A program made the position numbers and the translations under genes. Of a DNA stretch of 64,000 bases, positions 51,303-59,903 are shown one piece after another; the stretch's first letter is position 1; the number at the start of each line of letters is the position of its first letter. The notes below the pieces were generated by a model that was not told where the DNA came from, ran no database searches, and worked only from the letters and a program-made list of their open reading frames with translations. The stretch is from Litoribacter ruber (GTDB lineage Bacteria; Bacteroidota; Bacteroidia; Cytophagales; Cyclobacteriaceae): positions 124,001-188,000 of the forward strand of contig NZ_JAHBGI010000007.1 in NCBI RefSeq assembly GCF_018500185.1. Direction: 5' to 3'.

Positions 51303-54300
51303 ATGAGGAAAGTTTTACTTCTAGGACTCGTGCTTTTAATGGCAGCAGCTACGGCTTTTGCACAGGAGCGTCGAGTTACTGGGACAGTGACTTCGGCTGA
51401 GGATGGTTATCCCATTCCCGGGGCGTCTGTTGTTGTAAGGGGAACCACCGTCGGTACTGCTACTGACTTGGATGGTAATTTCTCCCTATCGGTACCACAA
51501 GGCAACAATGTGCTTGTGGTAAGCTTTATTGGAAATGTTAGCCAAGAAGTGACAATTGGAAACAGAACCAATTTTGAAATCGTAATGCAGCCAGACATTA
51601 CAAGCTTAAGTGAAGTAATCGTAACTGGTTACGGCACGCAGCAGAAAAGAGAAGTAACAGGTGCTGTATCTTCCGTAAAAGGTGAATTGATCGAAAACCT
51701 GCCAATGCAGTCTTTCGACAGAGCCCTTCAAGGTAGAGCTTCTGGTGTTCAGGTAAGATCTGCAAACGGTCTTCCAGGTGGTGCGGTAAACATCCGAATT
51801 AGAGGTGTAGGTTCTATTAACGCAGGAAACGAGCCTCTTTATATTGTGGATGGAGTTCAGATGAACAGCCAGGATAACGCTTCCATGACTCAGGCTAACC
51901 CGCTTGCGTTCTTGAACCCTAACGATATCGAGTCTATGGAGATATTGAAAGATGCTGCTTCTGCTGCAATTTACGGTTCTCAGGCTGCTAACGGTGTTGT
52001 GATCATCACTACTAAGAAAGGTAAGCAAGGTAAAGCAAGATTTGAATTCAACGCCTTCACCGGTGTGACTCAGCCGATGAAATACTTAGATGTGTTAAAC
52101 GGTCCAGAGTGGTATGAGATGAGAAGAGATGCCTTTATTAATTCTGGTAATGCATCTCCGGAGGCTAATGCTTTAAATGGTATGGGTATTCTACCAACCA
52201 ATTGGCAGTCATTATCAAGAGAAGATCTTGAGGCACTTGGTCAAGGAGTTGGATCTTATGATTGGCAAAGAGAATTGATGGGCCAAGGCCGTCTTCAGAA
52301 CTATGAGCTTTCTGCTACAGGTGGTGATAAACAAACTCAGTTCTTTGTGTCGGGTTCATATAATTACCAAGAATCAACTTTTCAACCTGTTGATTTTGAA
52401 AGAGGTACTTTCCGTGCCAGCTTGAAGCATCAGGCAAATGAAAGGCTGAGTATTGAGACTAATGTTAATCTTGCAACTGTTAGCCAGACAAACCCTTTCT
52501 CAGTAGATGGATCATTCTTGGGTAACCCTGCCTTCTCGGCATCCATGATATTGCCGCACAATGCGATAAGAAATGAAGATGGTTCTTATAATACTTCTAT
52601 TGGAGGTGTTTTGGGCCAAAATGTCGCTTTGGTAAATGATTATAATAGTGGGTTGACTAGAACAAATACACTAGTAGGAAACGTTGTAGCTAGTTATAAG
52701 GTATCAGATAATGTTACATGGAGATCATTGGCTGGTATCAATTATAGAACCATACAAGGTGAAAGATTTACTGATCCACGTACTCCTGATGGAGCGGGTG
52801 TGCAGGGTAGAGCATCTCAAATGACTGACTTTAGAACTAACTTTATTACTACCCATACCTTAAACTGGAACAAGACATATGCGAATGTACATAACGTGTC
52901 TGCAATTGGCGGTTTTGAGTTTGTAAATGAGTCAAGAGAAGGCTTCTCTGGTGCTGGTATCGGTTTCCCAACTTTCCAGTTCAGAACGATCCAATCTGCT
53001 GCAACTCCTGAAAGCATCACTGGTTTCTGGACCGGTTATAGAAGAGTTGGTGGTTTTGGTTCCGTGAATTATGACTACAATAAGAAGTATTTGTTGACTT
53101 TGACAGCCCGTTATGACGGTTCTTCCAGATTTGGTGCTAACAGACAATACGGCCTTTTCCCATCCATCAGAGGTGGTTGGTATTTGAAAGAAGAGAACTT
53201 CTTGAGAGAAAGCTCTACTGTGTCTGATTTGAAAATTAGAGCTTCTTGGGGTAGAACTGGTAACGACCAGATCGGTAACTTTGATGCGCGAGGACTTTAT
53301 CAAGGTGCTGGTAACTATTCTGGAAGTGCAGGTATTAGGCCATCTTCTTTAGGTAATCTGAATCTTGGTTGGGAAACCAACGAAACTATAAACCTTGGTA
53401 TCGATTATGGTTTCTTTAATAATAGAGTTAATGGTAGTGTCGATTTGTTCGATAGAAGAACTAAGGATCTATTGTTAAATCAGCCCATACTTTGGACAAA
53501 TGGTTTCAACGCAATTGCCAATAACGTAGGTGAACTTAGAAATAGAGGTATTGAATTCGAAATTAGTACCGTGAATGTTGATAGAGGTGGCTTTAGATGG
53601 AATACTAGTTTCAACTTTACATACATTAAGAACGAAATTGTTTCTTTATTTGATGGGCTTGAGTTCATTCAGGGAGGTACTGCAGGCACTCAGTTGGCAG
53701 TTGGTCAACCGGTTGGTAACCCAGCATTTCCTGGTAGTCAGGCGCCAGGAGCTCATTTTGTAGCAGAATATGTTGGCGTCAATCCAGCAACTGGCCGACC
53801 AATGTGGCTTGATGCTGAAGGGAATCGAACTTATCTGCCTATCGCTGCTGATAGAAGATACTTTGGTAGCAATTTAGCACCATATTATGGTGGTTTAAAT
53901 AATACTTTCTCATTTAAAGGATTTGAATTAACTGCGTTTTTCACTTATGAATATGGTGCAGTTGTAACCGATGGCCAATATGGCTTCCTAAGAGAAAATG
54001 GAACTCGTTTAGGTTTGAATGCTTTGAGAGAAGTGAATGATAGATCTTGGAGAGAGCCAGGTCAAATGACAGATATTCCAAGAAACCTTGCACTTAATGG
54101 TGGAAATGAAGTAAGAAGTCAAGGCAGAAATTTTGGGTCAGCTTCTTTATTAAATGCTGACTTCGTAAGGTTAGCTCAATTAATGGTCGCTTATAATCTT
54201 CCTACGCAGACAGTAAGAAGATTAGGCTTAAACAGAGCTAGAGTATATGCTCAAGGTGTAAACCTATGGACTTATGCAGATTATCCAGGTTATGATCCTG

Positions 54301-54374
54301 AATTCGTAGGTGCTGGAACAGGCCAATTGCCAATGACCAGAAACTTCATCATGGGTGTTCAACTAGGATTCTAA
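51303..54374 (+). CDS. SusC/RagA-family TonB-dependent transporter (second locus)
   Basis: A 1023-residue outer-membrane transporter: signal peptide 1-21 (TAFAQ), regulatory-like domain (RRVTGTVTSAEDGYPIPGASVVVRG), SusC plug signature (SLSEVIVTGYGTQQKREVTGAVSSV) and a barrel ending FIMGVQLGF. The gene uses AGA, GGT and GCT codons far more than its neighbours, a pattern seen in highly expressed genes. It forms a unit with the SusD-like gene 11 bp downstream. No glycosidase, kinase or regulator is next to it, so the ligand cannot be guessed; peptide or other non-glycan uptake is possible. Confidence 0.95.
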   Translation: MRKVLLLGLVLLMAAATAFAQERRVTGTVTSAEDGYPIPGASVVVRGTTVGTATDLDGNFSLSVPQGNNVLVVSFIGNVSQEVTIGNRTNFEIVMQPDITSLSEVIVTGYGTQQKREVTGAVSSVKGELIENLPMQSFDRALQGRASGVQVRSANGLPGGAVNIRIRGVGSINAGNEPLYIVDGVQMNSQDNASMTQANPLAFLNPNDIESMEILKDAASAAIYGSQAANGVVIITTKKGKQGKARFEFNAFTGVTQPMKYLDVLNGPEWYEMRRDAFINSGNASPEANALNGMGILPTNWQSLSREDLEALGQGVGSYDWQRELMGQGRLQNYELSATGGDKQTQFFVSGSYNYQESTFQPVDFERGTFRASLKHQANERLSIETNVNLATVSQTNPFSVDGSFLGNPAFSASMILPHNAIRNEDGSYNTSIGGVLGQNVALVNDYNSGLTRTNTLVGNVVASYKVSDNVTWRSLAGINYRTIQGERFTDPRTPDGAGVQGRASQMTDFRTNFITTHTLNWNKTYANVHNVSAIGGFEFVNESREGFSGAGIGFPTFQFRTIQSAATPESITGFWTGYRRVGGFGSVNYDYNKKYLLTLTARYDGSSRFGANRQYGLFPSIRGGWYLKEENFLRESSTVSDLKIRASWGRTGNDQIGNFDARGLYQGAGNYSGSAGIRPSSLGNLNLGWETNETINLGIDYGFFNNRVNGSVDLFDRRTKDLLLNQPILWTNGFNAIANNVGELRNRGIEFEISTVNVDRGGFRWNTSFNFTYIKNEIVSLFDGLEFIQGGTAGTQLAVGQPVGNPAFPGSQAPGAHFVAEYVGVNPATGRPMWLDAEGNRTYLPIAADRRYFGSNLAPYYGGLNNTFSFKGFELTAFFTYEYGAVVTDGQYGFLRENGTRLGLNALREVNDRSWREPGQMTDIPRNLALNGGNEVRSQGRNFGSASLLNADFVRLAQLMVAYNLPTQTVRRLGLNRARVYAQGVNLWTYADYPGYDPEFVGAGTGQLPMTRNFIMGVQLGF

Positions 54375-54385
54375 TATTAAATAAG

Positions 54386-55924
54386 ATGAAAAATATGAAA
54401 TTTATATATAGACTTGCTTTTGCGGCAATGCTTGGAGGTAGTGTGATGACTACCGCTTGCGATGGCATACTGGATGTGGAGCCAAGACAGTCTATCGATG
54501 CGGATGGGGCCTTATCCTCACCTGAAGCGGTGAATGCAGCTTTAAATTCAGTATATGCTAGATTAAGGTCCATAGGTAATTATGGTAGAAACCTAATGGC
54601 AGTTTCAGATGCTTTAGCTGATGTTGGTGTGACCACTGGAAATAGTGGGCGTTTGATCCAAGAAAATAATAACCAACCAAATAATCATTTTAATAATGAG
54701 GGGAATGTGTTTTGGCAAAATAGTTATTACGCCATCAACGAAGCCAACCTTATTCTTGATGGTATCGCTCAAGGTGTAGAAGGAGCCTCTGCTACGCAAA
54801 TAGCAGCTTGGGAAGGCGAAGCAAAATTCTTAAGAGCACTTTACTATTTTGATTTGGTAAAATCTTATTCTTATATACCTACAGCTATATATACTGCAGG
54901 CTTAACTGATGAGGGGGGTATTCCTATGCCATTGGAGGGCTCAATAACATCAGATATTGGTATGAATAGAAGCTCTCCGAGAGCAACAATTGATGAAGTA
55001 TACAGTCAAATCTATAATGATTTAAATGATGCAATAGCCTCTCTTGGAAATGGTCCCGTTCAGTATGCCTCAAGAGGTGCCGCACAAGGTCTATTATCAA
55101 GGGTAGCTCTTTATCGTGGAGACTGGGAATTGGCTGCTAATCAAGCAACTGAAGCTTTAGGGTCTTCCGCTGGAAATGTGCTGTCAGGTCAAGCTTATGT
55201 TGATGGATGGAGAGCTGAATCTCATCCTGAGGCAATGTTTGAAGTTAGGTATGCAATCCCAGGTGAGTCTAATGGAGTAAACTTGTCACTGTCAAGTTCC
55301 TATACTACATTGTTAAATCTCGACGCCAGCAAAAACTCTCAAGGAGGATGGGGTGATTTCGTTCCTAATCAAAGGGTTAGAGATTTCTTTGGGTTAGCAC
55401 CTCTTCATTTAGGTGGTGATGAATCGGATAATAATAACTGGGATGTTACTAGAAATAATGATGTAAGAGCCTTTCTATATACCACAGGTAGCAATATCAG
55501 AGGTGCTGGTCGCCAGATTGAATGTATCAAGTTTATATCCAAGACTGGCTTTGCATATGCGGATAATGTTCCAGTGATCCGTAAGTCCGAAATGCATTTG
55601 AACAGAGCAGAGGCAAATTTTCACCTAGGAAATACTGCGGAAGCTTTGGATGAACTAAATGCTTTTAAAGGATTAAGAGGTTTGGAACCAGTCCAGCTTA
55701 CGGGAGAAGCTATTCTTGATGAAATTCTGATCGAAAGATTCAAAGAATTTGCTTTTGAAGGACACAGGTTTTATGACTTAAAGCGTTATAGTCAAGCCAT
55801 CGATAAAACTAGTTACTTGGGTGCTAATGCTTTGGTTCCTTTTGATGATTTCAGAATATTGCCTCCGTTTCCTCAAAGAGAAGTGGATATCAACACCAAT
55901 CTTAACCAAAACAGAGGATATTAA
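54386..55924 (+). CDS. SusD/RagB-family lipoprotein (second locus)
   Basis: A 512-residue surface lipoprotein with signal peptide and lipobox (MTTAC, Cys25). SusD hallmarks: ILDVEPRQSIDADGALSSPEAVNAALNSVY, AWEGEAKFLRALYYFDLVKSYSYIPTA, and the end FEGHRFYDLKRYSQ, then RILPPFPQREVDINTNLNQNRGY. It caps the SusC barrel encoded just upstream. Confidence 0.95.
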   Translation: MKNMKFIYRLAFAAMLGGSVMTTACDGILDVEPRQSIDADGALSSPEAVNAALNSVYARLRSIGNYGRNLMAVSDALADVGVTTGNSGRLIQENNNQPNNHFNNEGNVFWQNSYYAINEANLILDGIAQGVEGASATQIAAWEGEAKFLRALYYFDLVKSYSYIPTAIYTAGLTDEGGIPMPLEGSITSDIGMNRSSPRATIDEVYSQIYNDLNDAIASLGNGPVQYASRGAAQGLLSRVALYRGDWELAANQATEALGSSAGNVLSGQAYVDGWRAESHPEAMFEVRYAIPGESNGVNLSLSSSYTTLLNLDASKNSQGGWGDFVPNQRVRDFFGLAPLHLGGDESDNNNWDVTRNNDVRAFLYTTGSNIRGAGRQIECIKFISKTGFAYADNVPVIRKSEMHLNRAEANFHLGNTAEALDELNAFKGLRGLEPVQLTGEAILDEILIERFKEFAFEGHRFYDLKRYSQAIDKTSYLGANALVPFDDFRILPPFPQREVDINTNLNQNRGY

Positions 55925-55935
55925 TTTATAAAAAT

Positions 55936-56412
55936 ATGAAAAAGATAATTTCAATATTTTCCCTTGTGATGGTGTTTGTTTTTGGCTCTTGCATAGAGCA
56001 GAACTACCCCATCTGGGATGGAGCTGAAGTAGAGTTCCAGGATGCGGTAACCAGAGCACCCGCTGCGGGCCAAACCTTCCCAAGGATAGCTGTCCAAAAT
56101 ACGGTAGGCACTGTGAATTTGCAAGTTAACCTTGTGTCTGCACAGAGAACAAGTGATGAGACTATCACGTATAACATAGTTGGTGATGGTACCTCCGCAG
56201 TAGCTGGTACTCATTACAATGCATCTGGCTCTTTGGTAATCCCTGCAAATTCCAGCTTCGGTGAGTTGGAAGTAGAGATCTTGGATACAGGTGTTGGTAC
56301 TGGAGTGGTTGATCTTCTCTTGGAGCTTGAAGGTAATGCAAACATTTCTGCAAGTGAAAACTACAAAAGAGTTCAGATTAGAATTTCTCAGCCTGCTCCA
56401 CCTGCTGATTAA
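55936..56412 (+). CDS. Surface lipoprotein with a Calx-beta-like domain
   Basis: A 158-residue lipoprotein; lipobox FGSC (Cys19). The body is beta-rich (VNLQVNLVSAQRTSDETITYNIVGDGTSAVAGTHYNASGSLVIPANSSFGELEVEIL), in the style of Calx-beta or DUF4843/DUF1735 domains often found behind SusCD pairs. It lies 11 bp after susD and likely acts with it at the cell surface, perhaps in ligand binding. Closed by a terminator. Confidence 0.78.
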   Translation: MKKIISIFSLVMVFVFGSCIEQNYPIWDGAEVEFQDAVTRAPAAGQTFPRIAVQNTVGTVNLQVNLVSAQRTSDETITYNIVGDGTSAVAGTHYNASGSLVIPANSSFGELEVEILDTGVGTGVVDLLLELEGNANISASENYKRVQIRISQPAPPAD

Positions 56413-56432
56413 TTTATAATATGTTAAATCTA

Positions 56433-56464
56433 AAGGTCGGCATACTTTGCCGGCCTTTTTTAAA
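56433..56464 (+). terminator. Intrinsic terminator of the second SusCD operon
   Basis: AAGGTCGGCA (56433-56442) pairs with TGCCGGCCTT (56448-56457), one G-U pair, followed by seven or so T. Confidence 0.85.
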
Positions 56465-56473
56465 GTCCAATTT

Positions 56474-57136
56474 ATGAAAAAGATTCTTTTAGGTTTATTA
56501 TTGTGTTTAGTAGGTAATTTGAGTTTTGCCCAACTGAGAGTCTACAACGATATGGCCTCAGGTGCTCCGGTAATGAAGGATGCCTTCACAGGCATTAATG
56601 GCGACCATTTTTTCCATGATTTTGCCGAAGGCATCATCATCCATAGTAAAAAAGATTCTGCCCAAAACATGCAAGTAAGGCTTAATGCTCACGACCATAG
56701 ATTAGAATATCTTAAGCAAGGTGAGGTGTTTTCTTATGGAGCAAAAGATATTAGAGGGTTTATTGTAAATGAAAACGGTAGAAATACCTACTACACATCC
56801 GAGTATGTCATTCCCCACCTAAAAGACAAAGCCTTTACAAAAGTGCTTGCTGAAGGGGATGAGTACAAGCTTTTAGAATTTAAGCATAAGGTAATTGTGG
56901 ATGATCCAAACGCCACATATGGTGCTGCTGCAAAGAAAGCTTTTTCTGATAGGGTTTCTCATTTCATTGTAAAGGATGATGAAGTAAAACAATTGAGTAA
57001 CCGAAATAAGCAGTTGAAAGAAGTATTTGGGGACGATTATGATAAAGTAAAAGAGATCCAAAAGAACTCCGGACTAAACTTAAAAGATCCTGACCACTTA
57101 AGAGTGGTAGTTAATTTCCTTAATGAAGAGAAATGA
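56474..57136 (+). CDS. Exported protein of unknown function
   Basis: I start it at the ATG at 56474 (MKKILLGLLLCLVGNLSFAQ), which gives a clear signal peptide; the longer frame would start inside the preceding terminator. The 220-residue protein has a beta-rich middle (YLKQGEVFSYGAKDIRGFIVNENGRNTYYTSEY) and a charged helical end with VNFLNEEK. No family recognised. It follows the terminator of the SusCD operon, so it may have its own promoter or be reached by read-through. Confidence 0.75.
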   Translation: MKKILLGLLLCLVGNLSFAQLRVYNDMASGAPVMKDAFTGINGDHFFHDFAEGIIIHSKKDSAQNMQVRLNAHDHRLEYLKQGEVFSYGAKDIRGFIVNENGRNTYYTSEYVIPHLKDKAFTKVLAEGDEYKLLEFKHKVIVDDPNATYGAAAKKAFSDRVSHFIVKDDEVKQLSNRNKQLKEVFGDDYDKVKEIQKNSGLNLKDPDHLRVVVNFLNEEK

Positions 57137-57188
57137 TAACGGCAATTACAACTGAGTTGTAAACTTGTGTTTTTGCAAGGTTATAAAG

Positions 57189-57217
57189 GGTATAGGAATT
57201 TTCTATACCTTTTTTTA
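57189..57217 (+). terminator. Intrinsic terminator
   Basis: GGTATAG (57189-57195) pairs with CTATACC (57203-57209), followed by a T-run, 53 bp after the preceding gene. Confidence 0.8.
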
Positions 57218-57220
57218 TTT

Positions 57221-57391
57221 GACCGAAGACCAAAATAAAAGGTCACAGGGTTTCGCAGAGTTTAACACAGAGTTGCACAGAGCCTACTTCGCCAGCAAAG
57301 GCAGGCTTCTTCGCGGAGAAGAAAGAGGATATTAATCTGTGTGTCTCTGAGGTTGCTTTTCAGGTTCCCCGTTTTCGGTCTTACGTCTTTT
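57221..57391. repeat. Composite palindromic repeat
   Basis: The left end GACCGAAGAC (57221-57230) is mirrored by GTTTTCGGTC (57371-57380) at 9 of 10 positions. Between them are CACAGAG/CTCTGTG-type words (for example 57268-57282 and 57337-57350). It fills most of the 332-bp gap before the trehalose gene and belongs to the same family as the elements at 42.0 and 59.7 kb. Confidence 0.7.
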
Positions 57392-57468
57392 AAATCACCA
57401 AATCACCAAACATCCCCCTACTTTGGGAGTTTATTTTATGATTTCTATCAAACCTACATTTTGTCAGC

Positions 57469-59640
57469 ATGGGAAAAACAATAATTGTTTCAAATAGGCT
57501 GCCCATCAGCCTGGATTATAAGGATGGGAAACCCGATTTTAAAACCAGTGCCGGAGGACTTGCCACAGGGCTGGGCTCCATCTTCGAAGAGGCCGATAAT
57601 ATTTGGATTGGATGGCCGGGAAATTATGTGGAGGATCCAGAGCAGCGAGCGGAAATCTTTCTGGAGCTACATGAACACAAAATGGCCCCTGTATTTCTCA
57701 CCCAAGAGGATATAGAGGAGTTTTATGAAGGCTTCAGCAATGAAACCCTTTGGCCGGCATTCCACTATTTTACCCAATATATAGCTTATGAGCGCCGGTT
57801 CTGGGAAGCATATGTGCGGGTCAATGAAAAGTTTTGTGAGGCCATTTTGAAAAAAGCCGATCCGGATGACACCATCTGGGTGCATGATTATCAATTACTC
57901 TTGTTGCCAAAAATGCTGAGGGACAAGCTACCCAATGCTACTATTGCCTTTTTCCAGCATATTCCATTTCCCTCCTACGAGATCATCCGGATGCTTCCTT
58001 GGAGAAGGCCCATCCTGGAAGGAATGTGTGGGGCTGACCTGATTGGTTTTCATACCTACGACGACATGCGCCACTTCCTGAGCTCTGTGGGGAGAATCCT
58101 CGGGCTTTCCAATGAAAGTGGTTACATTCAAGCAGAAAACAGGCTGATCAACGTGGATGCATTCCCTATGGGCATAGATTACACGAAGTACTCTGAATCA
58201 GCTGACAGCGAAACTACCATGGCTGTCGTAGAAAAATTCAAGAAACAGTTGGGAAGCCAAAAATTGCTTTTATCCATTGACAGGCTCGATTATTCCAAAG
58301 GGATTCCCCAGCGCCTCAAGGCATTTGATCAGCTATTTAAGCTTTATCCAGAGTATAAGGAAAAGGTTTCTCTTATCATGGTGGTGGTGCCCTCCAGGGA
58401 CACCGTGAAAGAATACCGTGAACTGAAAGAAGAAATTGACACGCTGGTGGGCCGGATTAACAGTGCCTATAGTACCCTTAACTGGGTGCCAGTTCATTAT
58501 TTCTATAGGGCCTTTCCGTTTGAGGAGCTCAGTGCCTTCTATAAGATGTCTAATATTGGGTTGGTGACCCCATTAAGGGATGGTATGAACCTGGTCTGCA
58601 AGGAATTTGTGGCCAGCAAAACCGACCAGCAGGGGGTGCTTATCCTTTCCGAGATGGCAGGGGCCAGCAAGGAGCTTCAGGATGCCATTTTGGTCAATCC
58701 CAATAATATGGACAAAGTGACCGAGGCACTGCACATGGCCTTGAACATGTCGGAAGAAGAACAGAAAACGCGTCTGGTATCCATGCAGGAAACCATCAAA
58801 CGCTACGATATCCACAAATGGGTAAAAGTGTTTATGGACAGGCTGAAAGTTGTAAAAGATAAGCAGGAGGAGTTCCAATCCAAAGAAATGGATGAGGAGA
58901 CGATCCAGGAATTGATCGGGTACTTTAAAGGTTCGAAAAATCCTATACTTTTCTTGGACTATGATGGGACTTTGGTGGGCTTCAAAAACAAGCCACAAGA
59001 TGCTTATCCGGATAGTGAATTGAAAGAGATTGTAGAAAAGCTCTCCAAAAAAGCACAAGTGGTGATCATCAGCGGCCGGGATAAGGATACCTTGGGAAGG
59101 TGGTTTGAGGGACTTGATGTGGACATGATTGCAGAGCATGGCGTTTGGGTGAAAAACCGAAACACGGAGGAAGAGTGGGATGTGTTTTCCGATGTCGACA
59201 ACTCCTGGAAAGAGGATATCCGAAGCGTGATGGATTATTATGTGCAAAGGACACCAGGTGCCTTTATCGAAGAAAAACATCATTCTTTGGTTTGGCATTA
59301 CCGCAAAGTGGAAAGTGGCCTGGGCGTATTGAGGATGCGTGAACTTTTCAGTCACCTCAAATACATGGCAAGTGGCCACAATCTACAAGTGCTGGAGGGC
59401 AACATGGTGCTTGAAATCAAGCGTCCCGATATCAACAAGGGCCGGGCCGCTATGGCTTTTATGAAGGATAAGGATTATGACTTCATCCTGGCCATTGGCG
59501 ATGACTGGACTGATGAGGATACTTTCAAAGCAATGCCCAAAAATGCCTACACGATACGCGTGGGGTATAACTATACCAAGGCTAATTATAACATCAAATC
59601 ATCCAGTCAGGTAAGGGATTTGTTGAAGAGGCTTTTTTAG
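57469..59640 (+). CDS. Bifunctional trehalose-6-phosphate synthase/phosphatase
   Basis: A 723-residue fusion. Residues 1-475 are an OtsA-type GT20 synthase (GGLATGLGSIFE at 29-40, HDYQLLLLPKMLR at 139-151, DRLDYSKGIPQR with the Arg/Lys pair at 271-282, DGMNLVCKEF). Residues 485-723 are an OtsB-type HAD phosphatase (nucleophile motif FLDYDGTLVGF at 495-505, LEIKRPDINKG, GDDWTDEDTF). It makes trehalose from UDP-glucose and glucose-6-phosphate, for stress protection. A TACTTTG at 57419-57425 may be a -7 element. Convergent with the GH15 gene, which may break trehalose down. Confidence 0.96.
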   Translation: MGKTIIVSNRLPISLDYKDGKPDFKTSAGGLATGLGSIFEEADNIWIGWPGNYVEDPEQRAEIFLELHEHKMAPVFLTQEDIEEFYEGFSNETLWPAFHYFTQYIAYERRFWEAYVRVNEKFCEAILKKADPDDTIWVHDYQLLLLPKMLRDKLPNATIAFFQHIPFPSYEIIRMLPWRRPILEGMCGADLIGFHTYDDMRHFLSSVGRILGLSNESGYIQAENRLINVDAFPMGIDYTKYSESADSETTMAVVEKFKKQLGSQKLLLSIDRLDYSKGIPQRLKAFDQLFKLYPEYKEKVSLIMVVVPSRDTVKEYRELKEEIDTLVGRINSAYSTLNWVPVHYFYRAFPFEELSAFYKMSNIGLVTPLRDGMNLVCKEFVASKTDQQGVLILSEMAGASKELQDAILVNPNNMDKVTEALHMALNMSEEEQKTRLVSMQETIKRYDIHKWVKVFMDRLKVVKDKQEEFQSKEMDEETIQELIGYFKGSKNPILFLDYDGTLVGFKNKPQDAYPDSELKEIVEKLSKKAQVVIISGRDKDTLGRWFEGLDVDMIAEHGVWVKNRNTEEEWDVFSDVDNSWKEDIRSVMDYYVQRTPGAFIEEKHHSLVWHYRKVESGLGVLRMRELFSHLKYMASGHNLQVLEGNMVLEIKRPDINKGRAAMAFMKDKDYDFILAIGDDWTDEDTFKAMPKNAYTIRVGYNYTKANYNIKSSSQVRDLLKRLF

Positions 59641-59903
59641 GAGACGGAAGAACCCTTTGGGGAAAGAAAAGGGACACAGAGTTCCGCTGAGTTCTAATAG
59701 AGTTTCTCAGAGTTCCCTCATCGCGGAGAAATATGAAATGCTTGGAAAGAGTGTTAAGTAGGATTAGTCCGTAACAGGGAATTGTAAACCGCCAGAGGCG
59801 TAGCGGGCACAGAGAAAAATTTTCTCTGGTCCTCTGCGCCTCTGCGGTTATTTATTGTTTGGTAACTACTTTTCGGTCTCCCGTCTCCCGTCTCCCGTCT
59901 TTT
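59641..59903. repeat. Composite palindromic repeat with a 63-bp hairpin
   Basis: GAGACGGAAGA (59641-59651) mirrors TCTCCCGTCTC (59877-59887). Near the right end CCCGTCT is repeated three times in tandem (59879-59900). Inside, 59787-59849 folds on itself: AACCGCCAGAGGCG against CGCCTCTGCGGTT, and CAGAGAAAA against TTTTCTCTG. This hairpin contains the repeat copy shared with 45.1 kb. It separates the convergent trehalose and GH15 genes. Confidence 0.75.

Noticed and set aside
58573-59379. 268-codon minus-strand frame inside the trehalose gene
   Set aside because: It is antisense to conserved synthase and phosphatase motifs and His/Phe-rich, as expected of a shadow frame.
59873-59903. G-quadruplex on the minus strand from the CCCGTCT repeats
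   Set aside because: Only three GGG runs are present; a fourth is missing.
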